A stretch of DNA of 64,000 nt from NCBI GenBank assembly GCA_033398695.1, contig JAWKAU010000041.1, forward strand, positions 682,001 to 746,000, given 5' to 3'. Numbering within the stretch: the first letter of the stretch is position 1; each line of letters opens with the position of its first letter. Of the stretch, positions 1 through 11,440 are shown piece after piece. Below the pieces are notes generated by a model, which saw nothing but the letters and a program-made list of their open reading frames with translations, made no database searches and had not been told where the DNA came from. A program made the position numbers and the translations under genes. The DNA is from Orobanche coerulescens. Lineage: Eukaryota > Streptophyta > Magnoliopsida > Lamiales > Orobanchaceae.

Positions 1-16
1 GTTACCGGATAAGATA

Positions 17-135
17 CGAGTTACCCGTAACAAAAACGAGTTACCCGAAACAGAATTCGAGTTACCCGAAACAGAATTCGGATTACCCGAAACAGATTCG
101 TGTTACCCGAATTTGATTCGAGTTACCCGAATCGG
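17..135. repeat. Short tandem repeat, unit about 20 bp
   Basis: Successive copies of GAGTTACCCGAAACAGAATTC-like units follow each other with small changes (gagttacccg, gattacccg, gtgttacccg). A looser set of related words (gggtaat, gagttat, cgaataactcg) continues to about 460. No gene is visible here. The flank to 1364 is AT-rich with no coding signal. Confidence 0.7.
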
Positions 136-140
136 AAATT

Positions 141-1364
141 CGAGTAACACTTCACATTGCACTCAGACTCGGGTAATGCACATATATAAAAAAAAACATC
201 AATGTGCAAGTGCACTCACATGTGCACTCGTGTTATCCCCTTTCGTGTTACCTTTACTCTTTTGTGCACGGGTAATACACAGATATAAAAAAAAAACATC
301 CATGCGTACTGGTGTTATCCCCCCAAAAAAAAGTACCAGACTTTTGGGAAACACGAATTCTGTTTCGAGTTATCCAAATTGAAATTCGAATAACTCGAAT
401 GTTCAAATCAAAACTGATATTGTATATTTTTGCAAGTTGACTCGAAATTACAAAATATGACTCGACTTCATTCGAGTAAAAGTCAATTCCAACAATTTGG
501 GCAAGACAAGCTATTCCTACCTCCATACTATTATGATGAAAAGTAATTTTTCTCTCTCTCTCTCTTTTTTTTTGCCTATTATAGACATTTAACCAAAACG
601 TTGGAGGTTTTCCATATTAAGACCCACCATACTAATTTTAGTGGGATGGGACAGTGGGTGGGGATAAGTTATGGATTTTAACATCGTGGTGGTGATTGTT
701 GTACAACTCGAATATCTGCAATATGCTTTCATCAACTCAAAACTATATGCTTATATTATAATATTTATTATTATATTATTGGTTTTGAGATCAGATATTT
801 ATATTATTAATGTCCATGACAGTTATCATTTGAGTTTTGAATTTCTCACATAATGATTCCTTAGGTGGATAGTTGAGGATATTAAGAAATTCGTATAATA
901 TACTATATATATTAAATGTAGATGCTAATATAAGAAATTAGATACTATTAATTAAAGATCTAAAAAACATTTGAATTAAGTCACAAAATAGAAATTATTT
1001 TAAAAGATGTAGTAAATGATTTATAAAAAGAAATATAAAAACTCAGCCCCTATCCCTAGATACTCACCCCCCTCTCCAGGCCCCATTATCCCAATATATA
1101 AATAATTTGATTACCTAATTTGTTTTTGGAAATCATTTCAGGATTTATTCTTGGATTTTTATATATTTTGTAATTCAGATTATAATTGAAAATAATATAT
1201 TATAATATCTTTTTCTGTTCTAGTTTTGGATTTTCCATATTTATACTACAAGTCATAGTATTAAAAAATATATTCTATATACACATCAGAAAATGAAGTG
1301 ATCACACGAAACCACGTATCAACTACTTATTTGCAATCACGATATAACTTGTTAGACCACTAGG
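141..1364. other. AT-rich intergenic DNA, no gene seen
   Basis: Open frames here are short and use low-complexity sequence. There is a CT run at 551-566 and poly-A/T runs. I recognise no domain, RNA gene or element end. Confidence 0.5.
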
Positions 1365-1793
1365 CCGGTAAGTGAATCCAAATATTCGATCCGGTTCGAT
1401 AGATTCAGCTCGAAAAAGCTCGATTTAGGCTCGATTCGTCCTATCAAATATAGGGCCGAATCATGATTTTGGATTCGACTCAAATCGGATCAAATATTCG
1501 ACTCGTCCGATATTCTTACAACCCCTAACCCATTCTTCATTTTTTACAAGACCGGATCGAAAATTTAGATTTTCATTTTTTGCAAGACCGGATCGAACTA
1601 TTTGCAAACGCTCGATCCGAAATATTGAATCGGATGGAATCGAATAATGAAACCAAAAAAGGGGGTTTCGAACCCGAGTCAACTTTTGTTTTTGATATTC
1701 GGTTGAATCGAGCCGAATCAAATATGTTTAGAAAAAAATCGTGCCGAGCCGAACCTAGTGAAAGTTCGGTAGGGTTCGGCTCACTAACAGTCC
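1365..1793. mobile_element. hAT-like MITE remnant
   Basis: The block is full of subterminal motifs such as TTCGATCCGG, GAGCCGAA and CGGTTCGAT in both orientations. Its right end read on the minus strand is TAGGACTGTTAGTGAGCCGA, a terminus of the kind common in plant hAT MITEs. The left end (TAGGCCGGTAAGTGA) is a poor inverted match. I could not find matching 8-bp target duplications, so the boundaries are approximate. Confidence 0.4.
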
Positions 1794-2301
1794 TACCTGT
1801 AACAGCAAGTAACATGGTACTTTCACCAATATTTCAAAAGTTGCCAGAGCAGTATCACACAACTGGAAAGTTATTAGCTATTTTCATAACTACTGGTAAC
1901 ATATTGACTAGTTTCCCCAGAAAATAGTTTTAAAAAAAGTTCCAATGTAGTTTGGTACACCATCCGAAAAAGTCGGTAACCAGATAGTATGGAATACCGA
2001 ACTTTTTAGCTGAGAGTGGTATCCATTCCATTGTGCTTAATTGTGGTGGTACATGGTATTCAAAAACGAAGATTCACATGGGTTTAAGAAATTAACGAAC
2101 AATGGTTTCAGGTTACACTTCCCCTTCTCATCTTTGATTAATCTTGATAATCCAAGATCGATGAATGTTCTTGGGACGAAAATTTCGATTTTTGTAAGGC
2201 TAAATTCCACAATGCATGCAATCTTTATTTTCAAAAAAATTACTAGCTATAGTGTACCTAGTTTTTTTATCCTGTATCCAACAGGAATTGAACATTTGGG
2301 T

Positions 2302-2544
2302 CTAGGTACTTTGTACTAGAAACTTGGACAGTCCGATTTTGTGTCCAAATCTCTTGACATCTTCTTGAACCTGTTTCCTATATTCCCCAAAGCTAAAGCT
2401 TCTGTAAACACGAGGCTCGTCAACACCACACTTTATAATGGTGTCGTAAGCTGGGCAAAAGAAGTACGCGGTTGAGAACCTCTCTTGTAACGGGTTAGCC
2501 ACAACCCGGTGTTCGACACTTTTATACGTGTTATTGCTCCAAGC
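2302..2544 (-). CDS. GA2ox8: GA2ox exon 3
   Basis: Last coding exon, starting AWSNNTYKSVEHR after a TTGCAG| acceptor. It holds the distal iron ligand His and the RFSTAYF 2-oxoglutarate motif, and ends KIGLSKFLVQST plus stop. Confidence 0.92.
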   Translation of the reverse strand, partial: AWSNNTYKSVEHRVVANPLQERFSTAYFFCPAYDTIIKCGVDEPRVYRSFSFGEYRKQVQEDVKRFGHKIGLSKFLVQST

Positions 2545-4087
2545 CTGCAACCATATTGTTACAAAATATATTCATATTTTCATTAATAATTAAAAAAATG
2601 TAATTATTATGTAACCTGAAACAAATCTCCGATGTTGATGATCAAGGTCTCTGGATTGGGTTTCACAGCGAACCACTTGCCGTCTTTGACCAATTGCAAA
2701 CCTCCGATGTCGTCCTGGTGCAACACGGTGATGAAGTCGCTATCGGTATGTGGCATTATCCCGAACATCTGAGGATTGATGGGACACCGCGGGTATCTGT
2801 TCAATCGGAGGTATGAAGTGTCGGGCAGACATGTTTCTCGGAAGAAATCGGCAGTTTGACCCAATTCATCAGCCAATATGTCTACCAACTGTTGTGATAG
2901 TGCAGACACCATCACAGCAGATTGCTCCATTATTAATCTGTTAGAGAATTAATTAGTGCACAGCTAGACTTATTATTGTTGTACAAGAATGTCATCATCA
3001 TAAAGGTTTTTGTTATAAGATTTTTTTCTCCATTATCCATTCTCGTTTTAAGGACTAGTTCCTATTTGAACCAATCCACACACATTCTTCCATTTTCGCT
3101 TATATATATATATATGCCGAAAATGTTAACTATAAATGTAAAATAATGACAACTCATTTAGTTTATGTTTTTTGGTAAGTGTATAGATATGATCAATGAT
3201 CAATTGAGGGCATATTTAGATTTAGTTGTGATGCTTTCATAAAGTGATTTTTATGTGAGAAAAAAAAAAAAAATAGTCTTTGTATCGATATATCATTCTT
3301 TTCAAACCGTAGATTCTCACTTTTTTTTTTCATTTTTTTTGTCTAATAAGTTAGAACTCTTATTTATATAATAAAAAAAAGTATCAATTTAAGAAATATA
3401 AAATTAATTTTATTTGAATGTTAATGTTTTTAATTTTGAAAGTAAGCTCTTTTTATTCTAACAAACTTTTTTCTTGAAATAGAACTGAATTATTCAAGTG
3501 ACTCTGAAGAGTATATACTCGCACCATCCCATTCGAAACTTCAAGTTTTTCCTTTTTAGTCCTTTTAGAAGTTTTTACGTTGATAACTTTCACACAGTGA
3601 TATCAAACAGTCACAATCATATCACTTAATCTCATCACGCACTTCTCATAAGTACGCGAACACATGCTTATAATATCATATATTCAATTATTAATTATCT
3701 AAAGAACATTCAAATCAGATCACACCATGCATGAGGTTTTAAGCGGACACAAATGGAGTATTATTTTTACTTTATGTCTCATCGATTATTATTATGTTGG
3801 ACGATTCGATTACATGGTGGACATTTCTTTTGTCATGTTCCATATGTATGTTATTTATAGAAAGAAAAAAAGGTTTATTACAAGCTACTATTTTGGCAAA
3901 ATAATAATTATTGGTTTGAAAATGACATATCTATAAGTTCTTGAGAGGGACATCAGTACCCAATATGTCTCCACAGCCAGACGAGTGAGACACCGAGATA
4001 TGATTATTTACTTTACAAACAAATTACTTTTAAATCATAAATGAATTATGTCTATGGATTTAAGTACTCTCCAACTTGAATAAATTG

Positions 4088-4127
<40 letters not shown>

Positions 4128-4735
4128 GGATTGATTCAAATGAAATGTTAAAAGTCTGAGTTCCATCTCAAAACCATTTGGCTATGAGAGGATTAATATA
4201 TGATCTTTTATATATTGATGGCAATGCTTGTATTTTCTTAATGTGGGATTAATGCTTCAACACTCCCCTAACGCGTAGGTGGAGTTAAGACTTAGAGCGT
4301 GGAATTTTTTAACTCGGGTGGAGCGGAGCTAGAACATCGTGGGTTGTTGGGCTCGCACGTGTAGAGAGTCTGCTCTGATACCATGTTAAAGCCTGGAGTT
4401 ACATCTCAAAACCAATTGGCAATGAGAGGAGTAGTCCAGAATCTTTTATATACTGATGGCAAGACTTGTATTTTACCAATGTGAGATTAATGGTTCAACA
4501 TGAAACTGATCTTTAAAATAGAAATGTGAGTTCAGTGAATATGTAGTATGAAACCACCATATGCATAGCATGTTATAATACTTTCATTTTTTCGAATTCA
4601 TGCACATATTTAATATGGATTAACTCTGTATTTGAAAAGAAATCGATATGCATTACAGTCTAATTTGTGTGCATATAATTTATCATAACTATGCACAAAC
4701 TCGAATTTTTATTTTAGCAATTGGTTCCATTTGAA

Positions 4736-4796
<61 letters not shown>

Positions 4797-6932
4797 ATGG
4801 GTTATGGAGTGAAATGGTATAAGGGTAAGAAATAAGAATGATTGCAAGTCATTGATCCTTGGAGATCAATGACCCAGATTTCGTTCTGGTGTGCTAACAC
4901 GGTAAACTATGAGTGCTAACGAATTTATTTATTGGGGGTATCAATGTAATTTGACTAATTTCACTTATGGGAAGTTTCTACAATCATGGGAAGTTCCTGT
5001 ATTAATGAGATTTCATATTTTAGGTTAATATCTATTTTTATGGGATTTCATATCTTTTAGTCTTTCAAATATTTTATATTTTTGGTGTATTTTTTTTTAT
5101 TTTTTTTTAAAACTAACATTATATTTTTCTATTTGATTTGTATTTTTAAAAATCGGAACTGTTGTGCTAACCATTTGTTTTCTGTGTGCTGCAAATTGGA
5201 AAACAGAGTGCGTTCTGGTTATGCTCCAATTATGTGATTTTTTTGTTATGCTTTATTGTGTACAATGCAGTCAATTTTGATACAAAATATATTACCTAGC
5301 ACACTAAGATATATGTTCCAAGATATATATACATGGTGCAATATCTATCACGTGTCGCGATAAGCACCAATAGTTATATTACTTAGCACGTTATTCATAT
5401 CAACGTTGCACACATCCGTTGAATAGTAATTTACCACAAGTTATATAAACTAGTACGATAAGCACAACAAGATATATTACCTAGCACACTATTCATATCA
5501 ACGTTGCACACAAGGTATAATACCTATCACGTGTCACAACATAAGCAGAAACTTGTACAACATTAATTTACCTAAATTCAAAACATACCAATTCAAATTA
5601 TTTATCTTCCAAAAAAATAAAACACAACACATTGTATCAAAATTGATTGCATTGTACACAATAAAGCATAACAAAAAAAATCACATAATTGGAACATAAC
5701 CAGAACCGCACTCTGTTTTCCAATTTGCAGCACATACAAAATAAATGATTAGCACAACAGTTCCGATTTTAAAAATACAAATCAAATAGAAAAAAGATAA
5801 TGTTAGTTTTTAAAAAATAAAAATAAATACACCAAAATTATAAAATATTTGAACGACTAAAAAATATTAAATCCCATAAAAAATACATATTAACCTAAAA
5901 TATGAAATCCATAAACATGAGAACTTCCCGTGATTGTAGGAACTTCCCATGATTGTAGGAACTTTCCATAAGTGAAATTAGTTAAACTACATTGGTACCC
6001 CCAATAATTAAATTCGTTAGCACTCCTAGTTTTCCGTGTTAGCACACCAGAACGAAATCTGAGCCATTAATCTCCAAGGATCAATGACTTACAATCATTC
6101 ATATTTCCTACAAAAAAAAGCTTTCCTACCTGAATCTATCCCTATATATATATATAATATATATAATTAAGTTATATATCTTTCATTTATATCCTTCATT
6201 AGTTTGGAACTTAGTATTAAGAACAACTCTTTTCATACTAAATTATCATATTTGGCCTTTACTTGAAGGCATTCGATTCATTATTTGATTAACACAAAAT
6301 ATATTTCAGTCAACCATTCGAGTCATCTAACTCGCAATCGAGCTACTTAATCGAGTCACGTAATTACATCTGAGTCACCAAATATATACTGAGCCACCTA
6401 TTCGAGTCACCTAGGTTACATCTGAGTCACATAAAATGCATCCGGCTCACCTATTTGAATTACTTTAACTACATTCGAGTCATCTAAGTTGGTGGGTCCC
6501 GCCTCAATCCCCGTCCACACTGGACGCTTTTTTTTTTTTTAAAAAAAAAACATATTCGCATCACTTAATTATTTAGTTACTTATTCGAATCATCTAATTA
6601 CATCTGACTCACATAGCTGACTCGAACTTAAATAATAACTGACTTGAATGTTCTTGAATAAAGATCAAATTTAATTATTTAAACATGAGAAGAGTTGTTA
6701 AATTTTAAATAAAAAAAATAATTTTTGTATTTAAATAACTAAAAATCCATATTCACACTTTTTATATTTAGGTCCATTCTCTTCCAGTTTATTTTGATTG
6801 ATTCTTCAATTGATTTTTGATTCAATTCAATTGATTCGATTCGCTTTTTTTGATTTAGTTCGATTCAATTGATTCAGTGTTTTATTTTATTTTAGTTTAG
6901 GATTATTAATTATTATTTAATCATTTAATTGA

Positions 6933-6980
<48 letters not shown>

Positions 6981-7674
6981 CTTCATTGATATTATACGGG
7001 TGGACGTTCGAGTCAGGATCGGGTGTTTCGGGATGTTCGGGATCGGGTGCAAGTTTAGCACGTTTACATTTGTCAACATGTGGACCGTAATATCAGACAA
7101 CAAATGTAAAAGGTAAAAATGGACAATTTCAATTTTTTTTCCAGAAATATGACTAAAAAAATCTTCGCCCAATGCCGCGTATAATTAATTTTGCCTGATA
7201 AGATAAAAGTAAAAAAAAAAATTACCTGAGACTGTCTTGGCCACCCGAGTCTAGTACATCACTCAACGAGACATGAAAAGCTTCCGACCAGGACAGCTGC
7301 TTCAAGCAAGTAGCCGAAGGCGTTCCCCAACGGTAGCTTCCGACGGTGAAGCTCAGGTCTTTGTAATTCGCCTTTTCGTCGAACGGTTTCTTGAACAGCT
7401 TGATCTGTTCTCCCCTCATCTTCTCCAAAACCTCGCCGGAAATCCCATGGTTTATCACCTGGAAAAAACCCCATTCCCGGGAGGCCACGGCGATCTGTTT
7501 CTTGCATGCCCGTCTCTCGGAGTCTCCGAGGTTCAAGCGGCTGAGGTCAATCAGCGGTAGATCACATTCCTCCACGGCTGAAAGCTCCGGAAAGTTATTT
7601 CCACCGCCAGTTATGTTGTTGTCGAAGAGATTCTTGTACGTTTCCTCGAACGGCGGATCGGGTGATTCTTCCAT
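2302..7674 (-). CDS. GA2ox8: Gibberellin 2-beta-dioxygenase, C20 type (GA2ox8-like), three exons
   Basis: Spliced gene: 7674-7226, 2937-2616 and 2544-2302 join into 1014 bases, giving 337 aa and a stop. All four splice sites obey GT/AG, and the codon split at exon 1/2 (AG|A) reads through correctly. The product is a soluble 2-oxoglutarate/Fe(II) dioxygenase that inactivates gibberellins; the closest family I know is the C20-GA2ox group (Arabidopsis GA2ox7/8), which hydroxylates GA12/GA53-type precursors at C-2. Visible residues are the iron ligands H213 and D215 (MPHTDSDF) and H269 (VEHRV), and the 2-oxoglutarate contact R279-x-S281 (RFSTAYF). The N-terminal DIOX_N domain carries REWGFFQVINHG near residues 67-78, and the group motif SYRWGTPSAT follows. 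Length equals the family norm. I chose the ATG at 7674 because MEESPDPPFEE aligns with family starts; an in-frame ATG at 7710 would add 12 residues. No break is visible, so it is probably functional. Subgroup (GA2ox7 or GA2ox8) is inference. Confidence 0.93.
2616..2937 (-). CDS. GA2ox8: GA2ox exon 2
   Basis: Second coding exon, entered through a TTCTCTAACAG| acceptor. It supplies the HxD iron ligands (MPHTDSDF), the PNPETLIINIGDLFQ core strand and the GGLQL turn. The donor reads TTTCAG|GTTACA. Intron 2 is only 71 bp (2545-2615). Confidence 0.92.
4089..4121. repeat. (TA)n microsatellite
   Basis: Uninterrupted TA dinucleotides just upstream of the TRIM insertion. Confidence 0.9.
4146..4500 (-). 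mobile_element. TRIM (terminal-repeat retrotransposon in miniature), complete
   Basis: A 355-bp element flanked by a perfect 5-bp target duplication TGAAA (4141-4145 and 4501-4505). Two 117-bp LTRs (4146-4262 and 4384-4500) begin TGTTAAA and end CAACA. Read on the minus strand, the right LTR is followed at once by a perfect primer-binding site TGGTATCAGAGC (complement of the 3' end of initiator Met tRNA), and the left LTR is preceded by a purine tract (CGCGTTAGGGGAG). The 121-bp interior has no coding capacity, as expected of TRIMs, which depend on enzymes of other elements. The LTRs have diverged visibly, so the insertion is not recent. Confidence 0.9.
4372..4383 (-). promoter_or_regulatory. 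TRIM primer-binding site (tRNA-Met)
   Basis: The minus strand reads TGGTATCAGAGC directly after the LTR end, the standard reverse-transcription priming site of many plant LTR elements. Confidence 0.88.
4739..4793. repeat. (AT)n microsatellite, probable insertion target
   Basis: More than 50 bp of AT repeats abut the left end of the foldback element. A shorter TA tract (6143-6170) abuts the right end, so the element probably entered a TA repeat. Confidence 0.9.
4794..6142. mobile_element. Foldback / Mutator-like non-autonomous element with ~0.5-kb inverted arms
   Basis: Left arm about 4794-5283 and right arm about 5632-6142 are inverted copies. GGGATGGGTT at the left matches GGGATAGATT read inward from the right. 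CATTGATCCTTGGAGATCAATGA recurs inverted near 6062-6086, and TTATGCTTTATTGTGTACAATGC recurs inverted at about 5649-5671. The loop (5284-5631) has its own direct repeats of ATATTACCTAGCACAC and ATCAACGTTGCACACA. There is no ORF. Long terminal inverted repeats starting GGG inside a TA tract suggest a MULE-type foldback; the superfamily is inference because the target duplication cannot be read within the TA repeats. Confidence 0.82.
6290..6660. repeat. Degenerate GAGTCACCTAATTACATTC repeats
   Basis: The words GAGTCAC, CATCTGAGTCAC and ATTCGAGTCATCTAA recur at irregular 15-35 bp spacing inside the intron, interrupted by a poly-T/poly-A stretch at 6530-6550. They resemble, but do not equal, the repeats at the window start. 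Confidence 0.5.
6930..6980. repeat. (ATT)n microsatellite
   Basis: Seventeen or so ATT triplets in a row near the 5' end of the GA2ox intron. Confidence 0.9.
7226..7674 (-). CDS. GA2ox8: GA2ox exon 1
   Basis: First coding exon, residues 1-149 plus two bases of codon 150. It holds the DIOX_N domain. The donor reads CTCAG|GTAATT on the minus strand. Confidence 0.92.
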
Positions 7675-7810
7675 TCTTACAGTCTGAAACAAAGATTTCT
7701 TTACAAGCATGTTGATTTTTATTTTATTTTTTAATTTTTTAATTTTTTAATTTTTTATTTTTGTTCCCCCTGTTTTTTAGGATAAATGGGAATAAATGTT
7801 GTCACCATAA

Positions 7811-7823
7811 GGTTTATATATGG
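7811..7823 (-). promoter_or_regulatory. Probable TATA box of the GA2ox gene
   Basis: The minus strand reads CCATATATAAACC about 140 bp upstream of the chosen ATG, a typical plant TATA distance allowing a roughly 100-base leader. The leader region (7716-7765) is T/A rich. Confidence 0.5.
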
Positions 7824-7899
7824 ATAGTTGGGGGAAAATGTGATGAGAAAAAGGATATAAAAGAAGCATATTTGGCTACGTTTCTATGAAAAATGCGAC

Positions 7900-8460
7900 C
7901 CTACTACCCTTATGGCTAAGTTCCCACATTAGTTTGTTCACTAGTGGTTGTTTGATAAATGATTTTCGAGTGATTTGTTGGGCTTTCTTGATATGATCAA
8001 ATAGCTAAATAAAAGTGTCGGTGAATATAAGTTTACATAATTGAAAAGAACAATTTAAGCCAAATTTTGTGTTTTGGCTTTTGGCTATTTCCACTAGATA
8101 TAAAATAGACAACGAATAGCTGATTTTACCAAATATATTTATGATTTACGAATAATCGAACAACTAATATAAACAGACAGTAAATCAGCTGGTCGAACCA
8201 GCCAAATAAAACGATCAACCATCGTTATCGCGATCACACATGGTCACATAAAAACTAGTAAAATTAGTCTTTTGTGTTGGCTTTTGGCTATTTCCATTAG
8301 ATATAAAATAGACAACAACTAGTAAATGATTTTACCATCGTTATCAAACCGTCTATAGGATCACAAATGGTCACATAAATATTTATAGGTGTTGAGTAAT
8401 AATGTTATACTCCATTCGTCTCACTTGAAGAGACCACATTGATAATGAACAACTTTATTA
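7900..8460. other. GA2ox upstream region, no gene seen
   Basis: AT-rich sequence. A phrase of about 60 bp (TTTTGTGTTGGCTTTTGGCTATTTCC...TATAAAATAGACAAC) is repeated at about 8065-8115 and 8270-8315, with similar follow-on text (ATCACAxATGGTCACATAAA). It may hold promoter elements, but none can be named from sequence alone. Confidence 0.4.
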
Positions 8461-9420
8461 ATAGTAAGGTAAAATGCACAAAATAAACTTTTTATTACCA
8501 ATTTTTTTAACTTATATCATTACCTGTTGATGAATCTGAATTGGTCGGTCACCAAGAACCGGATGAGATTCTCGAAGATCCGATCTGAAAAGCGCCCGAG
8601 TACCTGAAAAAGTGCTGGCAGGTGACCCAACGTAAACAATCCGACACTCAAGTTCGATATATATGTAATTCTCTAAAAAATCCGGCTAAGTCATAGCGGC
8701 TAAGTCACAATTGAACGAGAACTATTGTCGCTTCCTGGTGAACCCATGGCAAGGCAAAATGAATTGACATGCGTATGTCGGAAGACTGATTGTCACAGCG
8801 TGAGGAGCCTCGAGAAGCTGCACGGGCTATAAGCTCGTGATGAATAGTATTACAGTCGATATACTTGTATACAGTTGCACAATATGTGAAGGATGCTCCA
8901 CCTGCGTGGGGTCAAAAAATAAATGAACGGGGTGGATCGGGCCTTGACATCCACAGAGTGGCCGAGGCATTGTTCAAACAGGAAACCCATAGGAATCGAG
9001 AGAACTTTGACATGTGAACTCAATGAAGCAGTTACGAGGAATGTCGTCCAACGAGGAACGAATGCCACGGGCGTGAAGGTTGTTGTCGAATTGGTAAACG
9101 TCACGTGTGCGGGGCACTACATGCATGTACCATACAACGAGGAGCTTGTCCATCGCAAAGATAGTGCATCATGTGAATATGAATTCTTGCGCTCACTGGT
9201 GTGCGACAATACAGCGTAACCATTCTTGGACACAAATCCTTCTCTACAGCACCAGGGTGTGCTGTAATTTGGGTGGGGGAGAATGTCACCACAGGAAATC
9301 TCCTAACCGTGTAACCATGCAATTGATATGTACTTTTCCTTTAGCTTGCCTCATAAAAGGGTAAAGGAGGAGACGTAGGCACGGTCATGTCTCATGCCCT
9401 ATTTTATTATCTCTTATAAA
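8461..9420. other. GC-richer block, possible decayed retroelement
   Basis: This stretch has markedly higher G+C than its flanks and several overlapping open frames without recognisable domains. At 9270-9284 a purine run GGTGGGGGAGAA is followed by TGTCACCACAGG, which looks like a polypurine tract running into a TG-starting LTR. No matching second LTR was found. This is a weak call. Confidence 0.25.
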
Positions 9421-10734
9421 TTTTCAATATATTTTGTAATACATAAAACATTTCTGTGTCATATATTACACTACAAAGTGCTGCTAGATAATAAAATTAT
9501 TATGGTTAAACAAGTTATTTATAAAAACATAAAAAATTATAAAATTATTTTTTCCTAAGAACTTGTAAATACTAAATTGTTGTTCTATCACGAACAATTT
9601 AAAAGAGAAAATCATTTTGCCGTAAAATATTTTATTAAATTATAAAATTATGTTTTCTGTGAAAATAATTGTGTAAGTTAAAAATGTAAAAAAATCACAG
9701 AAAAGAATCCTAAAAATTTTAAAAAAATCGTTTTTAGTAAATTCTATAATTTTATCTTGTTAGTAGTTTTTATATATTTTTTAGTTTTAGCAGGCTTTGA
9801 AATCTTGACAATTTTTAAATCTTGAGGAAGAAGAAAGGTGGATGCCTGAGGGCGGAGGGAGTGGTCACGAGAAGGCACGGCAAGGGATCCTTGTGGCACG
9901 GGAACACCGCCGCCTCTCCTCCCATCACGTGCGGGATGCTTTACGTGGGTGAAAGTTTCACGCACGGGATGATTTTTTTTTTTTTGAACGTTGCAAAGGA
10001 AGTGAGTGATAAATTAATGATTAGAGGTAAAATATGAATGAGTGATGGAAAAAGTGGGTGAATGATGTGGCATAATGGGATTGATTGGGAGTGAGTGATG
10101 GGAGAGAGAATGGCAAAATATTTGAGCATTTTCATATTTGGACCACTCCAAGAGTATTTGTTGGTTCTTTATATTTTTAATAATATAATTATAATAAAAA
10201 TTATAAAAGTATACGGCTTCGCATCGCTGGTACGCTAGTGTAGACTACTACCTTGTTGAACTATCCATACACTTTCTATCCAATAAGTTAGTCAATAAGG
10301 TTTTATTTTTTCGGTGTGCGATGACTTTTCCGCTTTAACTTTTCGTCTTCCCATTAAATTAAATAAATTGTCCAACTTTATTCATTTTGACTCGCCATAA
10401 ATCAATTTAGAGAAATAAAAGCCTACTTTTTTCTTCTCGAAATGTAGATTCAGAATTGATAATTTAATTCTCAATAATTAAATAAAATGCTCTTATTACA
10501 TTGGTTTAAAATTGAGTTAATACTCATTTTTATCTAAACTAATTTTCCAAAGCACCTAGTAAGATATTCATATTGTTATATAGATATCATAATTATCATA
10601 TAATATTCATTTTCATACATTCTCATATGATCACATCACAAGGGAACACCCAACCAGGTGCTCATGATGGTGAGATTCAGCATGTATGTCCCGCACCCGA
10701 TGAGCACTTAACAAATTGCTCACATTGTCACATA
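9421..10734. other. AT-rich intergenic DNA, no gene seen
   Basis: Repeated TTATAAAATTAT-like words at 9520-9780 and a G-rich island at 9830-9930. No coding domain, RNA gene or element terminus is recognised. Confidence 0.4.
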
Positions 10735-11421
10735 CACTACAAAAAAACAGTTTTTACCGACGCCATTTACGCCATTACCGACGCCATTTACCGACGCCAT
10801 TACCGACGCCATTTTGGCGTTGGTAATTTTTTTTTTTTTTTAAATTTACCGACGCCGTTTACGCCATTTACCGACGCCATTTTTGGCGTCGTTAAATTAA
10901 AATTTTTAAAAAGTCAGTCGGACTCAAAGCGGGCTCAAAGTGGTTAGGTCCGGCTCGGGCGGGTGGGTTCGGTCAGTCCGTGTCGGGTCCGGCGGTTCGG
11001 GCGCGGGTCCGTGCGGATCAGGTTCGGGCTCCATTCAATTTCAAATGGTTGAGAAGGATTTTGGTTTATAAACCACCAAAAACATTGAAGTTTTTTCGAT
11101 GTGGGATTGTGTTAAAAAATTACCGACGCCGAAATGGCGTCGGTAATGGCGTAAACGGCGTCGGTAAATTAAAAAAAAAAAAAAATTACCAACGCCAAAA
11201 TGGCGTCGGTAATGGCGTCGGTAAACGGCGTCGTTAATTGTAAAAAAATAAGTCTGCGAACCGGTCGTCGGCAATGGCGTCGGTAAATCGGGCGTCGGTA
11301 AATGGCGTCGGTAAATTATAAGTTTAACAACGGCGGTACGGGCGTCGGTAAATGGCGTCGGTAAATTATAAGTTTAACAACGTCGGTGCTAGCGTCGGTA
11401 AAAACTGTTTTTTTTGTAGTG
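10735..11421. mobile_element. Non-autonomous CACTA (En/Spm) element
   Basis: A 687-bp element with ends CACTACAAAAAAACAG...CTGTTTTTTTTGTAGTG, flanked by the 3-bp target duplication ATA (10732-10734 and 11422-11424), both diagnostic of CACTA elements. Subterminal regions carry many direct and inverted copies of TTACCGACGCCATT, the kind of motif bound by the cognate transposase. There is no coding capacity; the open frames are by-products of the repeats. Mobility would need an autonomous partner not present here. Confidence 0.9.
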
Positions 11422-11440
11422 ATATAGAAATAGTGATATA

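Larger units (their letters stand above)
2938..7225 (-). other. GA2ox intron 1, 4288 bp, loaded with transposons
   Basis: Bounded by GT at 7225-7224 and AG at 2939-2938 on the minus strand. It contains the TRIM element, the foldback element, microsatellites and a degenerate GAGTCAC-rich stretch, listed separately. The parts 2938-4080 and 6143-6290 show nothing recognisable beyond AT-rich sequence. Confidence 0.85.

Noticed and set aside
7674..7710. Upstream in-frame ATG at 7710 as GA2ox start
   Set aside because: It would add MLVKKSLFQTVR, which has no counterpart in the family, whereas MEESPDPPFEE aligns with known starts. It remains possible if the leader is longer.
8923..9364. Overlapping frames at 8.9-9.4 kb as a possible gene
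   Set aside because: Frames overlap on both strands, show no domain, no splice pattern and no recognisable homology by eye; at best decayed retroelement sequence.
10205..10245. Helitron-like 3' end (TTCGCATCGCTGGTACGCTAGT) near 10.2 kb
   Set aside because: It ends CTAGT, but the expected hairpin is not formed and no matching 5' end was found.
10573..11274. Open frames with YRRHYRRHFGVGNFFFF repeats
   Set aside because: They lie in the subterminal repeats of the CACTA element; no protein is implied.
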